A DNA stretch of 64,000 nucleotides from Undaria pinnatifida (lineage: Eukaryota; Sar; Phaeophyceae; Laminariales; Alariaceae): NCBI GenBank assembly GCA_012845835.1, contig JABAKD010000010.1:9543599-9607598 (forward strand). Direction: 5' to 3'. The position numbers and the translations under genes are program-made. The stretch's first letter is position 1, and each line of letters starts with the position of its first letter. Positions 54,576-64,000 of this stretch are shown here, piece by piece. Below the pieces are notes generated by a model. It made no database searches. It had not been told where the DNA came from and was given only the letters and a program-made list of their open reading frames with translations.

Positions 54576-55825
54576 CTGAGCTTAAGGCATTTCGGTAGCG
54601 GCGGTGGTGATGGTGGTGGCGGTGGTGGTGGTAGTAGAAGTGGTGGTGGTGGTGGTGGCGGTGGTGATGGTGGTGGTGGTGGTGGTGGTGGTGGTGGTGG
54701 TGGTGGTGGTAGTGACGGGTGGTGGTGGTGGTAGTGGTGGTGGTGATGGTGTTAGTGGTGGTAGTGGTGGTAGTGGTGGTGGTGGTGGTGGTGGCGGTGG
54801 TGGTAGTGAGGGTGGTGGTGGTGGTGGTGGCGGTGGTGGTAGTGAGGGTGGTGATGGTGATGGTGGTGGTGGTGGTGGCGGTGGTGGTGGTGGTGGTGGC
54901 GGCGGCGACGGTGGTGGTGGCAGTAGGAGTGAGGCGCAATGGATTGGATCGGCACGAGGGCGGGCGGGAGTGAGTGACAGGGAGGAAACGATCCGACGGC
55001 AATAAATATAATTTTGAAAAGTGCCTAAGTGCAAGACAGCGCGACGCAACTTATCCTCTCCCATTCCAGAATTTAGCGCAAGGGACTGGAGATGACCCCC
55101 CCTCCTGCCCCCCCCGTTCTCCGCATCTCCTACAGGTAGGGATGCAGCGGGATTAAGAGCTGCGATCGACAAAGATAAGAAACAGCGCGCCATCGGTCCG
55201 ACATAATTAATTACCCTACTGACGACCTTACGGACCTTTTTCGACACCGCAAGCTTGGCCTCGGGGTCCTCCAAAGCCTCAAGAATGTCGGCATTGTTGA
55301 CCCGAAGCAAGATGCACTGCTCAAGGCATGTTGCGGTTACAAGCCGCTTCTCTGGCAATAGGCTCCCGATCACCTGGGTGCATGCGTGATATTGGTTGAC
55401 CGTGGTGCGACGTTAATCTCGGTGGGCGCTGTGGTGTATAGCGTAAAGGGCATGTGTGTTCGTTACAACCGTAGCTCGTGTCTCTCGGTGGAGAAACTAC
55501 ATGAAGTACTCGAAAGGTATTAGTCTATGAGTCCCCTCAAGGAAAAAAACATTGCAGGACGGAACTTCAATTTGACCACCCTTGGAGACGATAGACCAGT
55601 GGAGTGATTGGTTGAACAACTAGTTGATTGATTTATGGATTCATTGGTTGGTTGATTGATTGGTTGACGGATCGATTAATTGATTGACTGATTGTTTGAT
55701 TGTTAGTTATATAGCACTATCCACTATTGATAGGTGATAATCAGTTTACGAACTCGAAAACATATATTCTGTACGTTAAATAGCACTATCCACTAGACTA
55801 CAACATTGATTGATTGATTGATTAG

Positions 55826-55868
<43 letters not shown>

Positions 55869-58800
55869 AGTGGTTGATCTATTGATTGATTGATGGTGAT
55901 TTGCGAAGATATTGACCTGAATGAATTAATCGAACCGAATGAAATATCGAACTAGCCCGGGGTGAAAAGACTGAAGCGATCGAAATGACTGATGGGTTAA
56001 TGATGACTGAATGATGATCGGATGGCGGCTGAATGATTTATGGGTGATTGTTGATGATTGGCAGACGTGTTCTAGTTTTTCCGCCCGGTGGCGGCGACGG
56101 CGGCGCAGTTGTGTTTCTATTTCTTTCGACCGACGGTGGCGGCTGGCGCCTAACAATTGCCCCGAAGGGTATGGGCAAAAAGTATCACACACTGTTATTT
56201 CGATATTACATGGACTCCTATTATTCCACCTTTAACACGCGGGGGGGGGCAATTGCACAAACTTCAAACGTGTACGAGATTCATGCAGAGTCGTGAGACA
56301 CAATAGCTGTCGACGACAACGAGTAGGGAGATTAGAGAGGTGAGGTTTGGGTGTAGTTGGACATAAAGAGCGACAGAAGAGAACACGTGTTTGGTGTGGG
56401 TATTCGACTGGAAAACGAAAACATGCCAGCTCGGAGACGACCAGCTCCCTCGCTTCCTCCACAAGAAGAGCGCCCTCCTTGTATCATACTTGTCCACGTG
56501 CTCCACCAAATTACTGCCATATGGCGGACGCATGCTACACGACAGAGGTATGGTAGCACTGTTTTTTTCTTTAGGACCCCCTCCAACTCACCAAAAAGAC
56601 CGACTTTTCGAAGAAACGACACGTAGTCCAACCGGCTACCGGATGAATATTTCTACCGCCTAGATGCGTACCGGTCATGTCTGAAAAAACACAAATGACA
56701 TATTCCAACGGCTCGTTTTTTCGATAGTTTGTTCGTTGGCTGTGAGCTGAGGAGCCACGTCAATAAAAAAACAGTTTGTTCAAAACACCTAGACTAATGA
56801 TGATAATGATGAAGGATACTTTGTTTTTTATTCGACATCATTGTGAGAAAAAAAAAACGTCGTAATACACGTCAGCATTTAATTTCCATGTAAGCCAACA
56901 CGTTCGTGTCTTCATCATGGTTCATTGCAGGATTAATGTGCCCATTAATACTGTTTGACGACAAGTTTTTGACTCATGAAAAACTTCCTAAAAACGGGGC
57001 GATCGGTGCATTACGCAGCTTGCAAAAGATGAGTTATCGCTTCCCTAAAACTGTCGAACCCACAGCTGACGTTGTTAGAATAATTCTATAAAATTGTGCG
57101 ACTCCTACCGTACCACGCGCCGGCACGTACTAGAATCAGAATGTCCTGAACAAGAGGTATTTCTGCCGATCGTGAGTGTGTACCGTTCCGACTCACTTGC
57201 CCCTCGCTGATTTCGCCGGCGTGGTGTGCGGTCCCGTGAGCGTCTTTCGAGCTGATACCGACCCTGCCGTCTAGGATAAGCCAGACCTGCGAGGCCATGG
57301 CATCCCCCAAGAAACCGAAGCGTGTGTCCGCGCAATCGATAGACGCGTCGCTTGCTTCAGCACAACAAGCTCTGACAAAGCTCGTACAAAAAAAAACAAC
57401 TTTAATATTTAGGCGCTATATGTAAGAACAGAGGAGAGGTTTACTTTGGGTAGTTGGTCGGCCGTCGTCTGTTGCTCGGGCGTTTTGTTCTCGCATGGTA
57501 CCCAGCGAAAGCGTGATGCCTTGCAGAAGATCAACCGCGAGAAACCGCGACAACTTTACTCTTACTTTCGATTTACTACGACACCGTAGATCGAGGCACT
57601 TGAGACAGGGTCGTTAGGAATGCGCCGGGTCCAGATAATGCACGTGCATGGTCGTGCGCTCTTGTGCCCTCGGTTCGTCGAGCATGCAAAAAAAATCGTG
57701 CGTTAGCCGAAACGACCCAGCCTGATACATTCACATAACACAAAAGGTTCCCCTTCGGCTTTGTGATTGGCTTGACTTCCGAGCCATCCCACGGTAGGGT
57801 TGCAGCAGAAAGTTCCTGAACTCCTCACATGAACAACTCAATATCTCACCCGAAAAATGACTTGGAAGGCATTCGTTCGCACTACCCAACCAAGCTTCTA
57901 TGCCTTAGTCCAAAGATAAAATGTAATCGTGAAACTACTTGATTGATCGGCAGTTTCTCACATACATGAGGAACTCAATCGCCCAGGGACGTTTTGGCGC
58001 CAAACGTGCAACCCCTACCGTGGGATGACTCTTCCTGGGGGTGTCACGAGTTAACAGAGGGAACACAGGTATCGTTATGACCAATACAAGACACAACGTA
58101 AAAACTCAAAAAAAAAACAAAAAAAACATCAGTTGCTACTCCGAGGCCCCCGCGCAAGCAAGCAGGCAAGTAACACTCACCACCTCAAACGAGTGTACTA
58201 GGTATAAATTCAGCTTATGCAATTCATACAATTCATACAATTCATACAAATCATACAATTCATACAAACCATACATACAGTAGTCCATACAATCCATGCA
58301 AACCATGCGATTCATACGACGACAGTGTAAAGTTTTCCGCACCGTCATCTCCTCGTCGTCCTGATGGAAGACGACTTCGCCTTTGCGGAAGTTCACCAGC
58401 TCTAGCTTCGGCAGGAGCGTCCGGCGGAAGAAGAAGTCCAACGAGTCGATCGCGGGGATCGAGGCGAGCAGGCCGAATACCGCGCTGCATCTGCTGTTGT
58501 CGTCGAGCCAGTTAGAGCGCGAAGGAGCCGTCCCGCTCTCTCTCTCCTCTCGCAACTTCCGGAGGTAGTGAAGAACTTTGAGCGCGTCCCGACAGCGCGC
58601 TTTCATCGCGATGGCGGCGATGGTCGTCGCGCCAAAGAATGCACCTCCCGCCTCAGCAGCGCCGTCGGAATGCTTGCGATTATTATCATCTTCGTCGTGC
58701 GCCGCGCCGCCGCAGCCCCCGACCGCCGCCTCCTGTATATGTTGGTGTTGGTCGTGCTGCGCGGTGGGGAGTCCTGTTGTAGCCGCCGTGGGCGGGAAAA

Positions 58801-60631
58801 CTTCGTTCGGCTTGTTGTTCTCTTTCAAACAATCATCGCCTTCGTCATCGCGGTCGTCGTCCTCGTCGTTGTCGTTGTCGTCGTCGTTGTCGTTGTCGTC
58901 ATCGTCGTGTGGTTGTGCTTCGTGGCGTTGGTCGATAACCTACAGGATGGGGGGGGACGAGTGGGCGAGTGAGTGGGTGGGGTGTGTGCGTGTGTGGGTG
59001 TGTCGGTGGTTGGATGATCGAATGGGTGGGTGGGGTGGGTGGGTTGGTGGGTGGGTGGGTGGGTGGGTGGGTGGGTGGGTGGGTGGGTGGGTGGGTGGGT
59101 GGGTGAGTGGGTGGGTTGGTGAGGGAGCGGGTAGGTGGATGAGTGCAAACAATTATGAGGCGGCAACGCAAATGGTGGTGAGTGATGTCACCTGCCGAAC
59201 GAAGCAAGCTTGGTACCCGCCCCAGTTGCGTCGCCAAGGATGGATGCACGTGGCCAGCAGCTAGACCGCACATAATCATAAAACGTGACGGTAATGCAGT
59301 AGTACGAGTATGTTATGGTATTCCCCTGGGAGCCTAACAAGGCGTAAGATATGGGATACGGCTGGATATAAAAGGGTTTCACATGCCTTTGAAGGCATGT
59401 GTGCGTATAGGAAAAAGGGGATGATGCTTTTGCCTCGCGGAATTGAACGCTAATCAGTTCGTCCGTGGCGTGTGGAACTAATGCAAGAGCTTATCTAGTA
59501 CAAGTGAATGACCAACGCGGAACCTGCCTAGTAGAAAAACTTGCAAAGGGTAGCCTGTGTCTGAAACAGCCCCTTAATTTTACTGTACATGGCGTCGTCG
59601 GCAGGACCGGGGGGGGGGGGTAGGGGTGGGTGGGGGGGTAAGGGGGGGGGTCATCGCGGTGATGTACGAGACACATTGGACTAGGCCCTCCCGCCCGTCG
59701 TGGGAACGGGAGATGGACCTCCAGCTCTCACGCCAGCAGATCTTGCTCTACTGGGCTGGCTCTGCGAACCGATAACGCCAAACAAACCGCCTGTATCGCC
59801 AGATGCGCATTGGAGCTGCACAACGGGAGCTTTCCGTGCTAACGGCGAACGTTTCTTGGCACCTGGCTACGGCTGCGTGCCGCGCGCTGACTGGTTACGC
59901 CACTACAGCACTACAGCACCACAGCACCACGGTGTTCCCCACTGGGGCCCCACTGGGGCCCATTTTTGGTACAAAGCCGATGACGGCTTTTGCGAATCTT
60001 ATCATAAGTAGGTGATAAAAGTATCACCCTAGGTGATAAAAGTATCACCCTAGGTGATAAAGCTATTATTTTGAAGCAGGGACTATGATGTACTCGAATC
60101 GTTCGTAATAATGCATTCGTTTACAAAAAAAAATGACAACTTAGTCTAATACTTGTATGACAACACTCGTACGAATAAAAAAGAAGCAGGCTGCTTCTAA
60201 GCAAGCGCCCATTCACACTTCCTCCATTCCCTTACCCGACGTATCACTCCACGCCAACGCTGGGAAGCCGAAGTGGCGGAAGGGACCGAAGGCTTTGCCG
60301 TGGGGTCGTAGACGTGCTCTTGTTTCTCCATCTCCTCACCGGTGGCAATCCTGAGCGCATGACGGTCCACCACTCTCTTCATGTATTCGAGCTGTAGCAC
60401 CCGTCTACGACGGCCTTCTTGCCGTATCCGCTGGTTACGAATTTCCGCCGCGGATGGGCCCGCTGCTGCTCCCGAAGGCCGCGGTCTGGTCGGTGGTCTG
60501 GGCGTGTGTAAGGATGGCGGTCGCGCTGCGGCGCTTCCGCTCGTCGGCTGTCGACGATGACGATGCCCTTTTCGCCGCGGAGGCGCTTCTTCTGCCATCA
60601 CCGCCATCGCTGCTATCGCTACGATCGTCAT
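53451..60631 (-). CDS. Protein with two cyclic-nucleotide-binding domains (CNBD2-like)
   Basis: Six minus-strand exons join in phase 0 with GT/AG ends: 60631-60236, 58939-58343, 57286-57197, 55373-55215, 54575-53451, the last ending in a stop at 53451; a start at ATG 60631 is plausible but earlier exons may exist. First domain: LLASIPAIDSLDFFFRRTLL, LVNFRKGEVVFHQDDE, VWLILDGRVGIS, then VIGSLLPEKRLVTATCLEQC. Second domain: FFKTIPLFKGLGERDLDRLT, LHDGDILCREGHRVDHLYLV, GRKDFVGEAGFM and VSAIAEGGAEVLA. The second domain is interrupted by an insert of over 100 residues with an Ala-rich run. Such domains bind cAMP or cGMP, but the phosphate-binding Arg of the usual RxA cassette is not clear in either, so ligand binding is uncertain. 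No kinase, channel or exchange-factor part is visible. The layout recalls animal CNBD2, by memory. Confidence 0.8.
54598..54935. repeat. GGT/ACC trinucleotide array in the last intron
   Basis: Over 100 units of GGT with GAT, GGC and AGT variants. It lies in the intron between 55215 and 54575 of the two-cNBD gene, only about 25 bases upstream of the acceptor, so on the sense strand it is a C/A-rich ACC run next to the splice site. Confidence 0.95.
55600..55890. repeat. TTGA tetranucleotide-rich stretch
   Basis: TTGATTGATTGA runs (55808-55870 is the purest) within A+T-rich sequence in the intron of the two-cNBD gene. Two copies of TAGCACTATCCACTA occur at 55712 and 55781. Confidence 0.85.
57287..58342. 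other. Intron of the two-cNBD gene
   Basis: Between donor GTGCGG (58342) and acceptor TCGCAG (57287). It has an ATTCATACA-type decanucleotide minisatellite (58217-58310) and otherwise no recognisable feature. Confidence 0.65.
58217..58310. repeat. Decanucleotide minisatellite
   Basis: AATTCATACA units, about eight, with ACCATACA and TCCATACA variants at the end. Confidence 0.85.
58343..58939 (-). CDS. Exon with Asp-rich stretch and start of the first cNBD
   Basis: Acceptor CTGTAG at 58940; the frame opens VIDQRHEAQPHDDD and an Asp/Asn-rich run, then a low-complexity part, KARCRDALKVLHYLRKLREE and the first cNBD half (ASIPAIDSLDFFF, FRKGEVVFHQDDEEMT). Donor ACG|GTGCGG. No ATG is needed, since the exon continues from upstream. 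Confidence 0.75.
59028..59135. repeat. GGGT tetranucleotide array
   Basis: About twenty GGGT units near the 3' end of the first intron of the two-cNBD gene. The opposite strand reads as a Pro-Thr frame that is a repeat artefact. Confidence 0.95.
59640..60010 (+). pseudogene. Second, decayed copy of the chromodomain tail
   Basis: Reads GVIAVMYETHWTRPSRPSWE, EMDLQLSR, then a stop, RQTNRLYRQMRIGAAQREL and, in a shifted frame, GAHFWYKADDGF. These match VIAVLYKTHWAGLSEPSWE, MDLHLSR, RQTNHLYRRMRIGAAQREL and GAHFWYRGDEGL of the element at 45730-46800. It sits in the first intron of the two-cNBD gene, in antisense orientation, and starts at a poly-G tract (59610-59650). Confidence 0.85.
60008..60062. 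repeat. 21-bp palindromic tandem repeat
   Basis: TAGGTGATAAAAGTATCACCC occurs two and a half times in direct tandem. Each unit is itself an inverted repeat (GGTGAT, AAAAGT, ATCACC). Confidence 0.9.
60236..60631 (-). CDS. First recognised exon of the two-cNBD gene
   Basis: ATG at 60631; ends RWRGVIRR at 60236 before a strong donor GTAAGG. The part EIRNQRIRQEGRRRRVLQLE and the basic end look coding. The phase-0 end joins the next exon (VIDQRHEAQPHDDD). The start is less sure, because the N-terminal 60 residues are low-complexity and another short frame overlaps. Confidence 0.5.
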
Positions 60632-63600
60632 CCTTGTCGATCATCACCTCAATTATCGCTTATCACAGCAGTAGTAGTAGTAAATGACGCGCATACAGGC
60701 TTGCAGCCGAGCGCTGAGGGTGTATGGGTCGTACCTGATACCGGCTGGCACTACAATCGCAGGGGCAACTCTCACCGAGTGACCTTGCACGGTGCTACTG
60801 CTGCAGCATGAATATCATGCAAACATACACACTTGCGTCGCACCGACTTCTTGCTGCCACAACCAAGAGAAGTCGATCGCCGTGGTGAGTAGTCGCTGAC
60901 CACGATGATGGCAACGGGTAGGTTTGGCTTGGTTTGGTTAGGCCGTTGGAGGCGAAACCAACTCTACGTAAGGGCACTACGACTATGAGGTCAAGGAATT
61001 ACTATTAATACAAGTACGTGAAGGACTAAGGCCAACTGCGGACACCGAACATTTACGATCTCCGACAATTTTGAATTCGAATATCGTACGTATTCGTACA
61101 AAGATCCTACATACAACAGCAGTACTAAAGTTTTGAAACAAACTCAACAATCAACCGTCAGCAGCCAGCTGCCAGCAGCATCATACAACACATACAACTA
61201 CTACTAACTGTCAGGTACCTGGTGAATGGTACATTCCGCGTACACTACATACTGCTATGAGTACTACACAGCAGTGCTCGTCATACGCAGCACGTACATG
61301 TGTCATCGCAAGTAAACGAAACCCGCTGAAGTGCTTCGGCACTCCTCGACAGACCCGCTCCTCCTGTCATGCTCTAAACACCCCTCCACCCTCATCTGAC
61401 TTGGTCGTCTGCCCTTTGCGACCCACAAAGAAATTCACTTCCTTTACGCGGCCGAGATCATCAGCAGCGGTGACAGCGCCGCTACGAGAACTGCTGCCCT
61501 CGGCACTGGTCATGCTCGTCATTGTCGTATCATACGTGCAGCTGCGTGTCATGTTGTTTTGCTGCAGCCAGCTACTTGTGAGCAAGCTGTGTTCGTTGTG
61601 CTTTGGCGCGAGCTTGAGCTGTGACTACGTATCTTTTTTTCTCTTTTTTACCCTCCGGCGGATGGGGAAACACACCCACTGATAAGGTTGTTCCACAACG
61701 AACGGCTGTATTTATGTCGCGTTTTCACGGTAATCCGTTCAAAAGAAAGGCACCACCCGTAAAAGGTCCCCACATACCCGAGTCACCTAATCTGCACATA
61801 ATTGCGTACCAGATACCAGGTAATATGTGCAAGAGCCGTGAGTAAATAATGCAGATGCCACCTCGACAAAACACGTGTGCAAGAAGAGCCGCAGCGTACA
61901 TCCCACCCCGACAAACCGCGTGTATCGGTGTGTGTTCGAGACCCAACCGTGCGATATCATACGGCGCCCACCCTTTCAACCGCGCGTGCATGATCTGTGT
62001 CGTGTAGAACTGAACAGGAAACATGCGCGGACCACGCAGATACAACAGATCCCATCGGTCAACATCATCTAGAAAATTCAGATCGTGTAGATCCCACCCA
62101 GAGCAGTGTGTGGGTCTTAAGATCTCTAGATAATGCAGATAATAATATAGATCACGGACATAATATACGATCTGTTCTGCAGCATGTACAACACGAAATC
62201 ATCTGGTTTGTCGTGTGGATCCTCAGATCAGCACCATCGCCAGCGTACAAAATCATGTACGGGGACGCCAGGGGATACAGGGCAAAGCGTGTTCGATTCG
62301 AGGTATAGAAGGTTGAAAAAAGTTCGATATTATTGTGCCGAAATTTTTTATAAGTTCTATCCAAACTGTTATTTACACGACAGACAGCACAGCAGGTCAC
62401 GTTTTACCATTCTGACGATGGCGCGGTCCGGGAGACATGCATGATCAAAAGTTTCTCTCTCCGCTCGTTTCGTGTATATGCGTGCCGCATGTCGCCTTTC
62501 TCCTCCTATAGGACCTCCTCTTGCCCTGGCGTCTCGCACCCCCCCCACCCCCCAGCTGCGTGAAAAATGCGGCCAACATTAGACGAGACCATAGCGAGTT
62601 ACTTTCCCTCCGGAGTCCCAGGAAGGGATTTTACCGCTTGACCATTGCAAAACTGATCCCACTTTAAATTTCAAGTAGTTTGTAACAAAAATGTGGCTGC
62701 AAATCTAAATAAAAAAGGTGAAGGGCTATAATAGGTAGCATGATGACCCCCCGTAATCCCCCACAAACTTTCTTGAACGATGTTTCTTCCTCTGAAAATC
62801 CCAACGCGGTTAATTAGCCCTTTCCACCCAATGAGTTAACTCTTTCCAACTCCAGTTTTTTTCGCAGTCTACTTTCCGTGGTGGTTGTACCGTAGTAGCT
62901 ATTAATGGTGTGCACATAGTAGAGTAAGTATACGACTTGGCCGAGCTTCGACAACACGGTTGATCGGTGGACTTGGCCGAGCTTCGACAACATGGTTGAT
63001 TGGTGGCGCGCGCAAAGTCTTCACTGCAGCTCTCTTCTGCCCAACCAACCCAGGATGTTCCAAGGCGGGGCTCCGAGGCAGGTGTTAATGGTAGTGCCCT
63101 GGAAGGTTTGTAGAGGCCCAGAGGATTAAACAGGAAAACGCGAAAAGGAGGCCATGTTACTTGGAAGGCCTCGACGTATAGGGAACAGGGGTTGGGTTAA
63201 TCAAGAGACGAGTCCCCGTCAAGAGACGACTCCCTGTCTGTCGTCTTTCCCGGACCTCTCTCTCTCGCTCTGAAATGGATAGTGCAGCAAGCTTCTCTAA
63301 CCAAGCAAAAATGAATGACAACGCGGGACCTGCTCAATAGGAAAACTTGGAAGGGGGCACGCGTGTGTCCTAGGGATCCCAGGGAATCCGGATCCTTAAT
63401 AACACTTGACGTCGACGGCAGGACAGTTCTCGGGAACCAAATCCCTTCTCCTCCCCGGACCTTTCTTCCGTCCGAATTGGACAACGCAAAACAAGGGGGA
63501 GAACATTTGGAGGGAGTTGCCCAATTCGGGACCTTGTTCGCAGCATCCGCATGGGGTGGCGCATGGGGTGGCTGCAGTAACCTACGCAACACCCATGGGG

Positions 63601-64000
63601 TGTCAGAGGAGGCGGTGGTGAACATAGTCGCCCCGAAAAGCTGGCGGGACAGGACTTTCCGGGCGGGTGAGGAACGGTGAGGAGCACTTCTGGGCAGTTT
63701 GATGTGGAAGTGTTGCCGGCACACGTCGCCGAAACTGCAAACTCTCGGAAGGCGCAGTGCAGGATGGGGGTGTATCAGGGTATGGGCTATGACATGATAG
63801 CTCACAGGGATTGGGCATCAGGTATGCCCGGATACGGAACCAATGGTACGTTGCTTCTCTGGAACAGCTCCCCGAGTCAGCACGCCCGCCGAGTGGGGAC
63901 GGTCTGTACGGGGGCGACGAGATCAGAGATCACGCAAAGGTTCGACATCAGAGCCTGTCGGGACTGGATGCTGACGCCTGTTTGAGGGCAAGGCCCCGTG
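60632..64000. other. Intergenic or unassigned, right end
   Basis: No recognisable gene. A short stretch (63325-63425, with CTGCTCAATAGGAAAACTTG) resembles 59519-59610. A direct duplication of ACTTGGCCGAGCTTCGACAA lies at 62935-62995. An open stretch at 63677-63985 has no recognisable domain. A tRNA-like A box (TGGTCAAGCGG) occurs on the minus strand near 62640 without a B box. Confidence 0.55.

Noticed and set aside
54582-55005. Pro-, Thr- and His-rich frames over the ACC/GGT array
   Set aside because: Products of the trinucleotide array; the region is an intron of the two-cNBD gene.
62625-62660. tRNA gene on the minus strand
   Set aside because: There is a good A box but no B box or closing stems.

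Overview
This window reads as nuclear DNA of a eukaryotic alga, most likely a stramenopile and plausibly a brown alga (Phaeophyceae). That placement is inference from gene content and texture; no marker gene fixes the species. The sequence shows GT-AG introns up to about 7 kb, short GC-rich coding exons in a sea of repeats, long poly-C/poly-G tracts, many micro- and minisatellites, and Ty3/gypsy-type retroelement pieces. There is no sign of bacterial operons, ribosome binding sites or CRISPR.

Layout. (1) 1-5967, minus strand: a well-preserved Ty3/gypsy-like retrotransposon, cut by the left window edge. A Gag frame ends in UGA and is followed in the SAME frame by an uninterrupted protease-RT-RNase H-integrase frame; its leader and LTR probably lie to about 6.8 kb. 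(2) 6.3-10.2 kb: repeats only. (3) 10237-28655, plus strand: eleven exons with matching phases encode one polypeptide joining prephenate/arogenate dehydratase, an ACT domain and a TyrA-type prephenate/arogenate dehydrogenase, so the Phe and Tyr branches of the shikimate-derived pathway share one protein. The 5' exon(s) were not found. (4) 28.7-37.3 kb: dispersed repeats and a fragment of a probable mobile-element protein. (5) 37324-38863, plus: last two exons of a BET-type protein (bromodomain plus ET domain). (6) 38.9-42.2 kb: A+T-rich repeats. (7) 42.2-46.8 kb, plus: a broken NADAR (YbiA-like) domain next to a broken Ty3/gypsy pol remnant (RNase H, integrase, chromodomain-like tail). (8) 46.8-53.4 kb: composite poly-C repeats and two tRNA-like SINE heads. 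(9) 60631-53451, minus: a six-exon gene for a protein with two cyclic-nucleotide-binding domains. A second decayed copy of the chromodomain tail (about 59640-60010) lies in its first intron. (10) 60.7-64 kb: repeats and unassigned sequence.

The three cellular genes (aromatic amino acid synthesis, acetyl-lysine reading, cyclic nucleotide sensing) have no obvious joint role. The most unusual items are the dehydratase-ACT-dehydrogenase fusion, the in-frame UGA with a hairpin between gag and pol, the NADAR domain beside a retroelement, two introns of one gene that share sequence, and a dense set of dispersed repeat families, including a recurrent short motif TACCTGGTA/TACCAGGTA. All functional calls come from reading translated motifs by eye; no database search was run.
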